A stretch of DNA of 64,000 bases from Kocuria carniphila (GCF_004136555.1 NZ_NOIT01000005.1:116496-180495); one strand, 5' to 3'; shown: positions 17,504 through 30,004, counted from the first letter of the stretch. Numbers and translations: made by a program. Notes: generated from the sequence alone by a model not told the origin.

Positions 17504-17544
17504 GTTACAGCGGGTGACCGGGCGCTGTGGCGAGCTGAACTTCC

Positions 17545-18306
17545 CTAGGCGTTGAGTTGCTTCCACAGTGCAGCCCATTGTTCCGCCGTGAGATCCCGGG
17601 GCAACGCCCCCTGTGGCACGCGCGCTGTTACGAGCGCCGACTTCACCCGACCGCGGTCATTCCGCCACGCATTCTGGATGATTTGTGTCAGGGTTCTTCC
17701 ACGACCCGTAAAGACCGCCTTCACAAAACGCTCGTAGGCCTCCTTCTGAGTGGCTGGGATTAGCGGCGGTCCACGGCGAATGATCTCCAGGATCCCTCCG
17801 TCCACAGTGGGCTGGGGCGAGAATCCCCACGCAGGAACACGCCCTCGCAAAGAGAACTCGTACCACGGTGAGGACTGCGCCGTCATCATGGTGCCCCCAC
17901 CCACGCCGGCGCGTTTACGGGCCACTTCCCACTGGGTCAGAAGAATGGTCCGGTGCCATTCATGGCTGCTGAGCACGCGACGAAGCAATGGCGTAGTCAG
18001 GTGGAAGGGGATGTTGCCGACCACAACGGATGTAGTCAGGGGGTAGATCATGGCGTCAGCGTGTTCAACCTGAACGCCCGGCAGTCTGTTACGTAATGTC
18101 CGGACGCGGTGCTCATCAATGTCGATCGCGGTGAGAGGCCGGTCCAGTGTGGCCAAACGGCGGGTCAGCGCGCCGTCGCCGGCACCGATTTCCAGGATGG
18201 GCCCCTGCGTTTGGGCAACCAGGCCAATGATGTGGCTGATGGTCGGTTTATGGGTGAGAAAATTCTGGCCGAGTTCGTGACGGCCGCCGAATTGAGAACG
18301 AGACAT
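17545..18306 (-). CDS. erm: 23S rRNA adenine-N6 methyltransferase, Erm family
   Basis: 253 residues. Start region GGRHELGQNFL and SAM motif I LEIGAGDGALT (38-48) belong to the KsgA/Erm group; N98-IPFH102 is the Erm version of motif IV (KsgA has NLPY), so this is Erm, not KsgA. Erm methylates A2058 of 23S rRNA, giving macrolide, lincosamide and streptogramin B resistance. The C-terminal part is complete. The start ATG (18304-18306) has GGAG seven bases upstream, and that site can be hidden in a hairpin; a leader peptide gene lies upstream. Induction by ribosome stalling is therefore likely. Confidence 0.92.
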   Translation of the reverse strand: MSRSQFGGRHELGQNFLTHKPTISHIIGLVAQTQGPILEIGAGDGALTRRLATLDRPLTAIDIDEHRVRTLRNRLPGVQVEHADAMIYPLTTSVVVGNIPFHLTTPLLRRVLSSHEWHRTILLTQWEVARKRAGVGGGTMMTAQSSPWYEFSLRGRVPAWGFSPQPTVDGGILEIIRRGPPLIPATQKEAYERFVKAVFTGRGRTLTQIIQNAWRNDRGRVKSALVTARVPQGALPRDLTAEQWAALWKQLNA

Positions 18307-18312
18307 GAGTGC

Positions 18313-18447
18313 GCTCCATCGAAAAGAGTGTGGAGCACCTCGGTGGGTGTGGGATCACGAAACGGAGTGACCGAAGTGGCCCCACCGAGGTGCAGGGCAT
18401 CTCGGTGGTGACGGCGCGCTCTAGCGCAAAAGGGCGATCGCGCCGTC
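18313..18447 (-). promoter_or_regulatory. erm attenuator: competing hairpins between leader peptide and erm
   Basis: Read on the minus strand, five ordered pairing segments follow the leader: GACGGCGCG (18439-18447) pairs with its complement at 18410-18418; CCACCGAGATGC (18397-18408) can pair, with one mismatch, with GCACCTCGGTGG (within 18381-18393); that same segment pairs perfectly over 13 bases with CCCACCGAGGTGC (18335-18347); finally GCTCCA (18331-18336) pairs with TGGAGC (18313-18318), burying the erm GGAG. The pairings are mutually exclusive, the standard layout for translational attenuation. The order of switching is inferred. Confidence 0.75.
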
Positions 18448-18484
18448 AGTAACGGCGGTCGCGGTACGTGAAGAAGCGCCCCAT
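18446..18484 (-). CDS. erm leader peptide
   Basis: A 12-codon frame encodes MGRFFTYRDRRY and stops at 18446-18448, exactly where the first attenuator stem begins. It contains R8-D9-R10, an Arg-x-Arg match to the (Arg/Lys)-x-(Arg/Lys) macrolide arrest motif known from other erm leaders. The frame is open upstream to a GTG at 18509-18511 (VGTIVTAPV before Met1), so a 21-residue form is possible. No strong ribosome site is visible; a TACAGT-like -10 about ten bases before the GTG could give a leaderless transcript. Confidence 0.65.
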   Translation of the reverse strand: MGRFFTYRDRRY

Positions 18485-18699
18485 CACGGGCGCAGTGACT
18501 ATCGTTCCCACGGCCGGAACTGTACCAATAGTCGGTGTCACGTGCTAGGCGTACATTGGGTGCACCAGGCCACCTGTAGTGGTTGGAACTCTGCATGCGC
18601 CACCTCGTCGATAGCGCCACGTTGCCCGCCGGGGTGCTGTTGGTGACCTACCGGCGCGGGTGATCCCAGCTATTCCGTCGGGCGCCAGCGAGACTTAGG

Positions 18700-19377
18700 T
18701 CAGGCAGCGAACAACGCTGAACGCACAGCCGCTTCGAATCCTTCGACGTGCCGGCGAGCCAGAGCAGAGGCCTGTTCTTCGTTGCCGTCGATGATCTCTT
18801 GCAGCAGTTGCACGTGCTCCTGAACATGCTCCGTCAATCGGGGCAATCGATCGATCACCATGCACCAGATGCGGGTGGCCAGATTGTTGTAGCGGATCAG
18901 AGTGTCCTCAAGATAAGGATTACCCGCGGCCCGGTAGACGGCCCGGTGCACCATGGAGTCGCAGGTCAGGATTTCCGTGACGCTGGCGTGCTCGATATCG
19001 AAACCGCGAAGCTGCTCCTGAATGTCCACAAGCTCCGACCGCGTAGCCGCGGTTGCCACGCGCGCAGCCCGGGAGGCGGCCATCGGCTCCAGCTGCATCC
19101 TGATTTCCGAGACATAGACCAGATCGGTGATTTCCACTCGCGTGGCAAAAGTACCTCGCTTGGGGTAACTCACCACCAGCTTGTCGGCTTCGAGCCTTTT
19201 CAGAGCCTCGCGCACCGGTGTTCGGCCCATGCCCAAGCCCTCGGCCAGGGCGGCGTCGTTCAACGGGTCGCCGGGGCGGATCTCCAGCGTGAGTAGCTGC
19301 TGGCGCAGGGCCTCGTAGGCCGTGTCGGCCAGCGAAGATCGCTTGGATGCCGATTGCTCCGTACCCGTAATGCTCAC
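18700..19377 (-). CDS. GntR family transcriptional regulator (FadR/VanR type)
   Basis: About 225 residues from GTG 19377, chosen because GGGAGG lies about ten bases upstream and the frame further up crosses the dmg promoter. The N-terminal winged helix (YEALRQQLLTLEIRPGDPLNDAALAEGLGMGRTPVREAL, split over residues about 20-58) is followed by an FCD-type helical effector domain with metal-binding histidines (DSMVHRAVYRA, RHVEGFEAA). It is divergent from dmg, so it most likely controls the dimethylglycine/sarcosine operon in response to a pathway intermediate. Confidence 0.9.
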   Translation of the reverse strand: MSITGTEQSASKRSSLADTAYEALRQQLLTLEIRPGDPLNDAALAEGLGMGRTPVREALKRLEADKLVVSYPKRGTFATRVEITDLVYVSEIRMQLEPMAASRAARVATAATRSELVDIQEQLRGFDIEHASVTEILTCDSMVHRAVYRAAGNPYLEDTLIRYNNLATRIWCMVIDRLPRLTEHVQEHVQLLQEIIDGNEEQASALARRHVEGFEAAVRSALFAA

Positions 19378-19414
19378 GTCCGCCGGACCTCCCACAGTGA
19401 TTTTCAGTGCACCC

Positions 19415-21977
<2,563 letters not shown>

Positions 21978-22030
21978 GCACCTCACCACACGCACCGCGT
22001 CTGAGACATCAGAAAACCGAAGGGGCTGAC

Positions 22031-23248
22031 ATGGCCGATCTTCTTCCCGAACACCCCGACTTCCTCTGGCACAACCCGGAGCCGAAGTCCTCCTATGACG
22101 TGGTGATCGTGGGCGGTGGAGGCCACGGCCTGGCCACCGCGTACTACCTAGCCTCGCGGCACGGCATCACCAACGTGGCCGTGCTGGAGCGGGGCTGGTT
22201 GGCGGGCGGGAACATGGCCCGCAACACCACGATCATCCGGTCCAACTACCTGTGGGATGAGTCCGCGGCCATTTACGAGCATTCGCTCAAGCTGTGGGAG
22301 GGCCTACCGGAGGAGCTCGACTACGACTTCCTGTTCTCCCAGCGCGGGGTCATGAATCTGGCCCACACGCTGCAGGATGTGCGCGAAAGCGTGCGGCGGG
22401 TCAACGCGAACAAGCTCAACGGCATCGATGCGGAGTGGATCGAACCGGAGCAGGTCAAGGAACTGTGCCCCATCATCAACATCGGCGACGACATCCGGTA
22501 TCCGATCATGGGCGCGACCTACCAACCCCGGGCCGGCATCGCCAAGCATGACCACGTGGCCTGGGCCTTCGCCCGCAAATGCGACGAGTTGGGCGTGGAC
22601 ATCATCCAGAACTGCGCCGTCACCGGCTTCGTCCAGGACGGTGGCCGGGTGGTTGCCGTGGAGACCAGCCGCGGTCGGATCAACGCGGGCAAGGTGGGAC
22701 TGTGCGGTGCCGGGCACTCCTCAGTGTTGGCCGAGTTGGCCGGGTTCCGCTTACCGATCCAGTCCCATCCACTCCAGGCGTTGGTCTCGGAGCTGCACGA
22801 ACAGGTGCACCCCACGGTGGTGATGTCCAACCACGTGCACGTCTACGTCTCTCAGGCGCACAAGGGTGAGCTGGTGATGGGCGCGGGAGTGGATGCCTAT
22901 AACGGCTACGGTCAGCGCGGTGCGTTCCACGTGATCGAACAGCAAATGGCCGCGGCCGTGGAGCTGTTCCCGATCTTCGCGCGCGCCCACGTCCTACGCA
23001 CGTGGGGCGGGATCGTGGACGTCACCCTGGACGCCTCGCCGATTGTGTCCAAGACCCCGGTGGATCAGCTCTACGTCAATTGCGGGTGGGGCACCGGCGG
23101 TTTCAAGGGCACCCCGGGGGCCGGCTTCGCCTTCGCCCACACCATCGCCACGGACCAACCCCACCCCCTCAACGAACCCTTCTCGTTGGAGCGGTTCGAG
23201 ACCGGGGCCCTGATCGACGAGCACGGCGCCGCAGCCGTGGCGCACTAG
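22031..23248 (+). CDS. soxB: Sarcosine oxidase subunit beta
   Basis: 405 residues. The FAD Rossmann motif [18 protein letters not shown] begins near residue 19, followed by [22 protein letters not shown], the SoxB segment around the covalent-flavin region, and the late [14 protein letters not shown] motif. It is the catalytic flavoprotein subunit of heterotetrameric sarcosine oxidase, cytoplasmic, demethylating sarcosine to glycine. AAGGGG precedes the ATG. Followed 16 bases later by soxD. Confidence 0.95.
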   Translation: MADLLPEHPDFLWHNPEPKSSYDVVIVGGGGHGLATAYYLASRHGITNVAVLERGWLAGGNMARNTTIIRSNYLWDESAAIYEHSLKLWEGLPEELDYDFLFSQRGVMNLAHTLQDVRESVRRVNANKLNGIDAEWIEPEQVKELCPIINIGDDIRYPIMGATYQPRAGIAKHDHVAWAFARKCDELGVDIIQNCAVTGFVQDGGRVVAVETSRGRINAGKVGLCGAGHSSVLAELAGFRLPIQSHPLQALVSELHEQVHPTVVMSNHVHVYVSQAHKGELVMGAGVDAYNGYGQRGAFHVIEQQMAAAVELFPIFARAHVLRTWGGIVDVTLDASPIVSKTPVDQLYVNCGWGTGGFKGTPGAGFAFAHTIATDQPHPLNEPFSLERFETGALIDEHGAAAVAH

Positions 23249-23264
23249 GCAAGGAGGCCGCGAT

Positions 23265-23630
23265 ATGTTGTTGATCGAATGCCCACACTGCGGGCCACGC
23301 AACGAAACCGAGTACCACTACGGCGGGGAAGCTCACGTGCCCTACCCGCAGGATCCTTTCCAGCTCACCGACCAGCAGTGGGCGGAGTACCTGTTCTACC
23401 GCAGCAACCCCAAGGGTCTGATCGCCGAACGCTGGGTCCATTCCGCCGGTTGTCGCCGCTGGTTCAACGCCGTGCGGGACACCGTGACGTACGAGGTCAA
23501 GGCCGTCTACCGGGTCGGTGATCCCCGCCCCTCCCTCGACGACCATCCGGCCCAGACCACCACAAGCACCACCTCAAGCACCTCCACCACTGGCACCTCA
23601 AGCACCACCCCGACAGGGGGCACCTCATGA
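23265..23630 (+). CDS. soxD: Sarcosine oxidase subunit delta, with Ser/Thr-rich tail
   Basis: 121 residues. The zinc site ligands C6, C9, H59 and C63 are in place ([10 protein letters not shown] and [10 protein letters not shown]), and the family segments FYRSNPKG and VYRVGDPRP are present. AAGGAGG precedes the ATG. Residues about 92-121 form a low-complexity tail of Thr, Ser and Gly from a partly repetitive DNA stretch (about 23555-23625) that ordinary SoxD proteins lack. The stop overlaps the soxA start (ATGA). Confidence 0.93.
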   Translation: MLLIECPHCGPRNETEYHYGGEAHVPYPQDPFQLTDQQWAEYLFYRSNPKGLIAERWVHSAGCRRWFNAVRDTVTYEVKAVYRVGDPRPSLDDHPAQTTTSTTSSTSTTGTSSTTPTGGTS

Positions 23631-26554
23631 GCGCCCAACCATTCCGGCTGCCCGACGATCGCGTGGCCGCGCCCGGCATCGACCGCACCCGGCCCGTGCG
23701 GTTCACCGTGGACGGCCAAGAATTCACCGGATACGCGGGGGACACCCTGGCCTCTGCGCTGCTGGCTGCAGGCCGCATCAGCTGTGGCGACTCGATGTAC
23801 CTGGGTCGGCCGCGGGGCATCATGGCCTCCGGGGTCGAGGAGCCCAACGCGCTGGTCAAGATCGCCGCGCGCACTCCGGTGGACGTGGCCGAGTCGATGC
23901 TTCCGGCCACCACGGTCGAGCTCACCGACGGTCTGTCCGCCAGCTACCTGCGGGGGATGGGCCAGCTGGATCCGGCCACCGATCACGCCTACTACGACCA
24001 CAAGTACGCGCACACCGACGTGGTCGTGATCGGGGCCGGCCCCGCCGGTCTGTCCGCCGCCCGAGAGGCGGCCCGCTCCGGTGCGCGGGTGATCCTCATG
24101 GACGAACAGCCCGCCGCCGGCGGCTCGTTGCTTTCGGCCAGCGATGAGCAGGTCGACGGCGTTCCCGCCCGTTCCTGGGTCGAGGCCACCGTCGCGGAGT
24201 TGGCGGGGGAGCCGGAGGTCACCGTTCTGCAGCGCACCACGGCCTTCGGCAGCTACGACAGTAACTACGTGGTGGCCGTTCAACGCCGGACCGATCACCT
24301 GGGCGTAACGCCTGCCCCGGGGGTCTCGCGCGAGCGGATCTGGCACGTCCGCGCGGGGCAGGTCGTGCTGGCGACCGGCGCTCACGAGCGGCCCATCGTG
24401 TTCGACAACAACGACCGCCCCGGCATCATGCTCGCCTCCGCCGTGCGCAGTTACCTCAACCGCTGGGCAGTGGCCGCAGGCACCCGCGCGGTGGTCGCCA
24501 TGACCAATGATTCTGCCTACCCACTCGTGGCCGACTTGGTCTCGGCGGGCATCGAGGTGAGCGCGGTGGTCGACTCTCGCGGCGACGTCGGCGAGATTGG
24601 CGACGCCGCTCGCGACCTCGCTGCCAAGGCCGGCGTGCCGATCATGGCCGGGAGCGCCGTCGTCACCACCCGAGGCGACGGGGAGGGCGGCCGCCTGAGC
24701 GGTGTGTCCGTCAGCGCGATCGATGAGACCGGCTTGCCGACCGGCGAGGCACTCGTCGAACTAGACGCGGACCTGTTGGCCGTGTCCGGAGGGTGGAGTC
24801 CCGTGGTGCATTTGCACAGTCAACGCCAGGGAGCACTGCGCTGGGACGATGACCTGGCCGGCTTCGTCCCCGCCGCGCCGGTGCGTGACCAGCAAACGGT
24901 AGGCGCGCTCAACGGCACTCTCGACCTGGCCGGGTGCCTCGCCGAGGGCGCCCGCGCGGGTGCGGAGGCCGCGCGCCGGGCAGGCTTCGAAACCACGGCA
25001 CAAGAGCCGAACGCCGCCCCGGAAACGTTCGGCGCCGCCCGCCCGCTGTGGTTGGTCCCCTCGCCCGCGGGACACGAGACCGACTGGACGAACCACTTCG
25101 TGGATTTCCAACGCGACCAGACCGTGGCCGACGTGCTGCGCTCTACGGGCGCGGGCATGCGGTCGGTGGAACACGTGAAGCGCTACACCTCCATCAGCAC
25201 CGCCAATGACCAGGGCAAGACCAGCGGCGTCAACGCGATCGGCGTGATCGCCGCCGCCCTGCAGGACCCGGATGTGGGCGGGATCGGCACCACCACCTAC
25301 CGCGCGCCCTATACCCCGGTCGCCTTCACCGCGCTCGCTGGACGACGCCGCGGCGAACTCTTCGATCCCGCGCGCGTGACGTCGGTCCACCCCTGGCACG
25401 TGGCGCACGGGGCGGAGTTCGAGGACGTGGGGCAATGGAAGCGCCCCTGGTACTACCCCCAACCCGGCGAGGACATGGACGCGGCCGTGCTGCGCGAGTG
25501 CACCGCCGCCCGCACCGGGGTCGCGTTCATGGATGCGACCACGCTGGGCAAGATCGAGATCCGCGGGACGGATGCCGGGGAGTTCCTCAACCGCGTCTAC
25601 ACCAACGCGTTCAAAAAACTGAAGCCCGGGATGGGGCGCTACGGGGTGATGTGTACCCCGGACGGCATGGTTTTTGACGACGGCGTGACTCTGCGCCTGG
25701 ACGATGATCGCTACCTGATGACCACGACCACCGGCGGGGCGGCCAAGGTGCTGGAATGGCTCGAGGAATGGTCCCAAACCGAATGGCCGGAGCTGGACGT
25801 CATGTTCACATCGGTCACCGAGCAGTACACGACCGTGGCCGTGGTCGGGCCGAAGTCCCGGGCGGTGATCGCCAAGCTGGCCCCTGAGCTGGATGTCTCC
25901 GCCGAGGCGTTCCCGTTCATGGCCTTCCGCGAAACGATCCTGGCTTCAGGGATTCCGGCGAGGATCTGCCGGATCTCCTTCTCGGGCGAGCTGGCCTTCG
26001 AGATCAACGTGGCCTCTTGGTACGGGATGTCCGTGTGGGAATCGGTGGCTGAAGCCGGGGCTGAGTTGGGGATCACCCCCTACGGCACCGAAACCATGCA
26101 CGTGCTGCGCGCGGAGAAGGCGTTCCCGATCGTGGGTCAGGACACCGACGGCACCGTCACACCCCAGGACCTGGGCATGGACTGGGTGGTGTCCAAAACC
26201 AAGGACTTCATCGGCAAACGCTCCTACGACCGGCCCAGTGCGACCAGCCCCAACCGCAAGCAATTGGTGGCGGTTTTGCCCGTGGACACCACCTACCGAT
26301 TGCCGGAGGGCACCCAATTGGTGAACCAGGGGACGCCCATTACTCCGCAGGACGCGCCCGTTCCCATGGTGGGTCACGTGACCTCCAGCTACCGCAGCGC
26401 CGCCCTCGACCGAACCTTTGGACTCGCGCTGGTGAAAAACGGCCGCAACCGGATCGGCGAAAAGCTTCAGGCGCCGTTGGACGGTGCACTGGTGGACGTC
26501 GTGATTGCCGAACCCGTGCTCTACGACCCCGAAGGGATGCATCGAGATGGCTGA
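23627..26554 (+). CDS. soxA: Sarcosine oxidase subunit alpha
   Basis: 975 residues. Order: N-terminal 2Fe-2S-ferredoxin-like fold without cluster ([22 protein letters not shown]), NAD-binding flavoprotein part ([17 protein letters not shown], about residue 127), and C-terminal GcvT-like folate-binding half (from about residue 590, with [20 protein letters not shown]). It binds NAD+, the noncovalent part of the active site and THF, making 5,10-methylene-THF. Length is normal. Overlaps soxD and soxG. Confidence 0.95.
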   Translation: MSAQPFRLPDDRVAAPGIDRTRPVRFTVDGQEFTGYAGDTLASALLAAGRISCGDSMYLGRPRGIMASGVEEPNALVKIAARTPVDVAESMLPATTVELTDGLSASYLRGMGQLDPATDHAYYDHKYAHTDVVVIGAGPAGLSAAREAARSGARVILMDEQPAAGGSLLSASDEQVDGVPARSWVEATVAELAGEPEVTVLQRTTAFGSYDSNYVVAVQRRTDHLGVTPAPGVSRERIWHVRAGQVVLATGAHERPIVFDNNDRPGIMLASAVRSYLNRWAVAAGTRAVVAMTNDSAYPLVADLVSAGIEVSAVVDSRGDVGEIGDAARDLAAKAGVPIMAGSAVVTTRGDGEGGRLSGVSVSAIDETGLPTGEALVELDADLLAVSGGWSPVVHLHSQRQGALRWDDDLAGFVPAAPVRDQQTVGALNGTLDLAGCLAEGARAGAEAARRAGFETTAQEPNAAPETFGAARPLWLVPSPAGHETDWTNHFVDFQRDQTVADVLRSTGAGMRSVEHVKRYTSISTANDQGKTSGVNAIGVIAAALQDPDVGGIGTTTYRAPYTPVAFTALAGRRRGELFDPARVTSVHPWHVAHGAEFEDVGQWKRPWYYPQPGEDMDAAVLRECTAARTGVAFMDATTLGKIEIRGTDAGEFLNRVYTNAFKKLKPGMGRYGVMCTPDGMVFDDGVTLRLDDDRYLMTTTTGGAAKVLEWLEEWSQTEWPELDVMFTSVTEQYTTVAVVGPKSRAVIAKLAPELDVSAEAFPFMAFRETILASGIPARICRISFSGELAFEINVASWYGMSVWESVAEAGAELGITPYGTETMHVLRAEKAFPIVGQDTDGTVTPQDLGMDWVVSKTKDFIGKRSYDRPSATSPNRKQLVAVLPVDTTYRLPEGTQLVNQGTPITPQDAPVPMVGHVTSSYRSAALDRTFGLALVKNGRNRIGEKLQAPLDGALVDVVIAEPVLYDPEGMHRDG

Positions 26555-27356
26555 GCAGATCCTGACCGATATCCGCCCACTGCGCCGCAGTCCACTGGCT
26601 GACCTGACCGATCTCATGGCCCAGGCAAGCGTGACCGGCGAACGCGGTGTGCGCCTCCGCGAGATCCCGTTCCTGAACATGGTGGGCATCAGGGTCCAAC
26701 CCGGCTCCGACGCCGCTCAAAACGTCACCTCCGTGGTCGGCCTGCCACTGCCCTCCGGCCACGGACAGGTCACCGGCGATACCGACACCGCCGCGATCCT
26801 GTGGCAGGGACCCGACGAGTTTCTGCTGGTCAGCCCCGATGCACTGGCCGCTGAGATCGGCCCTCCCGGGGCACGTCGCGGACTTCCCGACGACGCCGCC
26901 GCTCCCGCCGACGCCGCTCGGGTCGCCTTGGCAGGCGGGGTCGCCTCCCGTCCCGCGACCGACAGCGCCGCGGGGCCGGCCGGGGGTGCCGATCAAGAAA
27001 ATCTCGGGGCGGCCCCGACCTTGTCGACGCATCCACTGACGCAAGAGCTGAGTCGGGCCATGGCCGGCCACAAGCAGCGGTCGCACGTGGTGGACCTTTC
27101 GGCCAACCGGACCACCCTGGAACTGTCCGGCCCCTCAGCCCGTGCCGTGCTCGAAAAGGGGTGCCCGTTGGATCTGCACCCGCGGGTCTTCGGGCCGGGC
27201 ACCGCGGTCTCCACCACGCTGGGACTCGTGCAGGTCTTGCTGTGGCAGACCGATGAACAGACCTGGCGGATCATGCCCCGCTCGTCCTTCGCCGTGTACA
27301 TCGCCCAATGGCTGATGGACGCCATGACCGAATTCGCATCCCAGGAGGTGGCGTGA
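26547..27356 (+). CDS. soxG: Sarcosine oxidase subunit gamma, with Ala-rich insert
   Basis: 269 residues from ATG 26547, which overlaps the soxA stop by eight bases. Start [11 protein letters not shown] and the late blocks [17 protein letters not shown] and [24 protein letters not shown] identify SoxG. Between about residues 105 and 165 lies an Ala/Gly/Pro-rich stretch that is absent from typical SoxG (around 200 residues). The flanking blocks stay in frame, so it is an expansion, not damage. Stop overlaps purU (TGATG). Confidence 0.9.
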   Translation: MAEQILTDIRPLRRSPLADLTDLMAQASVTGERGVRLREIPFLNMVGIRVQPGSDAAQNVTSVVGLPLPSGHGQVTGDTDTAAILWQGPDEFLLVSPDALAAEIGPPGARRGLPDDAAAPADAARVALAGGVASRPATDSAAGPAGGADQENLGAAPTLSTHPLTQELSRAMAGHKQRSHVVDLSANRTTLELSGPSARAVLEKGCPLDLHPRVFGPGTAVSTTLGLVQVLLWQTDEQTWRIMPRSSFAVYIAQWLMDAMTEFASQEVA

Positions 27357-28258
27357 TGACCGCGCCAACAGAAATCGTAGAAACCAACGTGCCCGGAGCG
27401 GCGTCGTCGGAATTGGTGCTCACGCTGGACTGCCCCGAAACCCTGGGAATCGTGCACGCGGTGAGCGGGGTACTCCTGGATCACGGGTGCAACATTGTGG
27501 AGCTCACGCAGTTCGATGACCGGCGGCGGGGACATTTCTTCATGCGCGTCCACGTGGCGCCGATGGCCGGGGGCACCCTGGATCGCGACGCGCTGTATAA
27601 AGACCTGGAACCGGTGGCGAAACGCTTCGAGATGAACTGGCAACTCAATGTGCACGGGGCCAAGCGGCGGGTGCTGGTGATGGTCTCGAAGTTCGGTCAC
27701 TGCCTCAATGACCTGCTCTATCGCAGCCGCACGGGTGAGTTGCCCGTGGACATCGTGGCCGTGGTGTCTAACCACCTGGACCACCAGCGACTGGTCGAGT
27801 GGCACGGCATCCCGTTCTACCACGTGCCCGTCACCCCGGACACGAAACCCGAGGCCGAGGCTCACCTGCTGGAACTCGTGGATCGTTTCGAAGTGGATCT
27901 GGTGGTCCTGGCCCGTTACATGCAGGTGCTCAGCGATTCACTGGCCACGCGGATGTCCGGGCGGGTGATCAACATTCACCACTCGTTCCTGCCCAGCTTC
28001 AAGGGTGCCAAGCCCTATCACCAGGCGTACGAACGCGGGGTCAAAACCGTGGGAGCTACCGCGCACTACGTCAATGCCGAACTCGACGAGGGCCCGATCA
28101 TTGCCCAGCAAACCGTGCAGGTGGATCACACGTTCGGACCCGAGGATCTGGTGGCCGCCGGCCGGGATACCGAATGCAAGGCGCTGTCCGATGCCGTGAA
28201 ATGGCACTGCGAAGGACGGGTGATTCTGCAGGGCCTCAGTACCGTGGTGCTGCGCTGA
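27356..28258 (+). CDS. purU: Formyltetrahydrofolate deformylase
   Basis: 300 residues from ATG 27356 with AGGAGG upstream. N-terminal ACT domain (LVLTLDCPETLGIVHAVSGVLLDHGCNIVE), then a formyltransferase-fold hydrolase with the catalytic Asn-His-Asp set (INIHHSFLPSFKGAKPYHQAY and HYVNAELDEGPIIAQ). It hydrolyses 10-formyl-THF to formate and THF, which recycles folate loaded by Dmg and Sox. Placement at the end of a sox operon is a well-known arrangement. Confidence 0.95.
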   Translation: MTAPTEIVETNVPGAASSELVLTLDCPETLGIVHAVSGVLLDHGCNIVELTQFDDRRRGHFFMRVHVAPMAGGTLDRDALYKDLEPVAKRFEMNWQLNVHGAKRRVLVMVSKFGHCLNDLLYRSRTGELPVDIVAVVSNHLDHQRLVEWHGIPFYHVPVTPDTKPEAEAHLLELVDRFEVDLVVLARYMQVLSDSLATRMSGRVINIHHSFLPSFKGAKPYHQAYERGVKTVGATAHYVNAELDEGPIIAQQTVQVDHTFGPEDLVAAGRDTECKALSDAVKWHCEGRVILQGLSTVVLR

Positions 28259-28343
28259 GCGGAGTGGAAGAAGAATCGGCCGGCGTGAGTGGGAGCCGGG
28301 ACGAGCGTGAGACGGGATAAGCTCCGGAGACCAGCGAGCCGGA

Positions 28344-29189
28344 TCAGCCCTGCGGGTCGTAGCCCAGGCGTTGGCTGATGGTCAGCCCGGCGGCTTTCAG
28401 GTCCTCACTCATAGCCAGCATGATGTCCTCGGTGAAGCGGAAGGCCGGTCCGGAGATGCTGACCGCGGCCACTACGGAGCCCAGGTGGTCCCGCACGGGA
28501 ACGGCAATGGCGTTGATGCCGATCTCGAGTTCCTCCAGGACAGTGGCGTAATCCTGCGCGGCGACGTCGATCAGTTGCTGTTCGAGCTGACGGCGAGAGG
28601 TGATGGTGCGCGCCGTGTAGGACTTGAGGCGGGCCTTCTTGATCAGCTCCGCGCGCTCTGCGGACGTCAGCGCCGCGAGCAGCACCTTGCCGCTCGAGGT
28701 GGCGTGCAGGGGCGTGAGGCTACCGATCCAGTCGTGGGTGCCGAGCGACGTCGGCCCGATTTCCTGGGCGACATTGACCGCTACACCCTCCCGCAGGACG
28801 GCGAGATTGACGGTCTCGCGGTATTCGTCGGCGAGCCGCCGGACCTCGTTCTGGGCCTCGGCAACCAGGCTCAACCGAGCGGGGATGGCGTGGGCCAGAC
28901 GCAGGATTCCGAAACCGAGTTCGTACTTGCCCCACTCGTGATTGGCCATCACCAGGTCGCGCGATTCCAGCGCGCTGATCAGCCGGGACGCGGTGGATTT
29001 ATGGACCCCGAGCTCCTCGGCCACCTGGCCGACACTCGCGTTGCCCAACCGCCCCAGGAGTTCCAGGACGGTGATGGCCCGGTCCACGGATTGGACGCCG
29101 CCCGGAGTCACGCCGTCGCTGGCTGCCGCATCCCCCGGTGTGGAGGACGGCTGAGACGACGATTTTTCGGGGGAGGCCATGCCTGCCAT
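28344..29189 (-). CDS. IclR family transcriptional regulator
   Basis: 281 residues. The N-terminal winged helix (VDRAITVLELLGRLGNASVGQVAEELGVHKSTASRLISALESR, split across residues about 33-75) is followed by an IclR effector domain with IGSLTPLHATSSGKVLLA and the late YATVLEELEIGINAIAVPV block. It lies between purU (convergent) and the Rieske ferredoxin gene on the same strand, so it is the likely regulator of betaine demethylation. Ligand not known. Confidence 0.92.
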   Translation of the reverse strand: MAGMASPEKSSSQPSSTPGDAAASDGVTPGGVQSVDRAITVLELLGRLGNASVGQVAEELGVHKSTASRLISALESRDLVMANHEWGKYELGFGILRLAHAIPARLSLVAEAQNEVRRLADEYRETVNLAVLREGVAVNVAQEIGPTSLGTHDWIGSLTPLHATSSGKVLLAALTSAERAELIKKARLKSYTARTITSRRQLEQQLIDVAAQDYATVLEELEIGINAIAVPVRDHLGSVVAAVSISGPAFRFTEDIMLAMSEDLKAAGLTISQRLGYDPQG

Positions 29190-29294
29190 CTTAGTCAGCG
29201 CGCCTTTGCGTGCCGTGAGAGGTAGCGGGCCACGCCGACCGGCTGCGAGCGATGGACGAGTGCCGAGCGAAGCCCGGCCGGGGGACCACCCGGC

Positions 29295-29657
29295 CTACGC
29301 GTCCTGAGTTTCGTGGCCGCTCACGGTGAGACCGGGCGGCAGGTTGGGGCGTTCGTTGGACTCCTCGACCATGATGACGCCGTCGATCACCTCCACCCGA
29401 TGCGCCCGCACGGGCAACTTGGCCGGGGGCGCGTCCACCTGCCCCGTGCGCAGGTCGAATTTTGACGCGTGCAGCGGGCATTCCACTTCGCATCCCTCGA
29501 CCCAGCCGTCGGCCAGGGAGGCGTCCTGGTGGGTGCAGGTGTCATCGAGGGCGTACAGCTTGCCCTCCTCGGTGTGGAACACCGCAATGGGCGGGGTCGT
29601 CTCGACGCGGATGGCGTCTCCGGGTTCGAGATCGGAGAGGGGGCAGACCTTGTGCAT
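29295..29657 (-). CDS. Rieske 2Fe-2S ferredoxin
   Basis: 120 residues from ATG 29657; the frame is open upstream, but only this start gives the family beginning MHKVCPLSDLEPGDAIRV. Cluster ligands are C41 and H43 (CTHQ) and C60 and H63 (CPLHASKFDLRTG). It is a soluble electron carrier of the bedD/BphF type. With the divergent FAD reductase (30005) and the Rieske oxygenase (31260) it would complete a three-component demethylase. In Pseudomonas GbcAB, reductase and ferredoxin are one protein, so this layout differs. Confidence 0.92.
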   Translation of the reverse strand: MHKVCPLSDLEPGDAIRVETTPPIAVFHTEEGKLYALDDTCTHQDASLADGWVEGCEVECPLHASKFDLRTGQVDAPPAKLPVRAHRVEVIDGVIMVEESNERPNLPPGLTVSGHETQDA

Positions 29658-29737
29658 GGGCGTGGTTCTTTCACTGGGTCCTGGATGAGGGGCCTCGAAC
29701 ACGCGGTGAGCAAAATCGCGAGGGGCGCAACTCATGT

Positions 29738-29926
29738 CGTAATACGCAACATTCTCCGAGCCGGTGTCGGGGAGTGTCAAGGGGGCTGGGTCAGTGAAAA
29801 ATCGGCCTGGGACTTGGGAGACAACTGTGATGTGAACAGTGTGTAAAGGATGCCCCACACCCCTTGACACCCTTCCGTGACCCGCTTCACACTTAAGCGC
29901 ATTACGAAGTGTGTTGCGTAATGCGC
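29738..29926. promoter_or_regulatory. Divergent control region with repeated operator-like motif
   Basis: The 347-base gap between the ferredoxin and reductase genes holds an inverted repeat GCGCATTAC (29897-29905) and GTAATGCGC (29918-29926), and a further copy CGTAATACGCAAC (29738-29750). The latter and the complement of GTTGCGTAATGCG at 29913-29925 differ at only one or two positions. One copy faces each gene, so one regulator, probably the adjacent IclR protein, could control both directions. Nothing else is seen in the gap. Confidence 0.55.
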
Positions 29927-30004
29927 GTCGTGAGGAACCTGGGTCTCGGGCGTCCCGCTGGTGCAGTTCCGAGTTCCCGACCAGCTATTCGAAAGGGGTC
30001 CATC

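Noticed and set aside
23555..23627. Minisatellite or CRISPR-like array
   Set aside because: The repeats are short, imperfect, coding and lack spacers.
29658..29870. N-terminal extension of the Rieske ferredoxin
   Set aside because: The extra 71 residues have no domain and run over the divergent promoter region; the family begins at MHKVCPLSD.
29909..30004. Upstream start of the ferredoxin reductase at 29909
   Set aside because: It would add 32 residues before the Rossmann strand, has no ribosome site, and overlaps an operator-like inverted repeat; ATG 30005 has GAAAGGGG.
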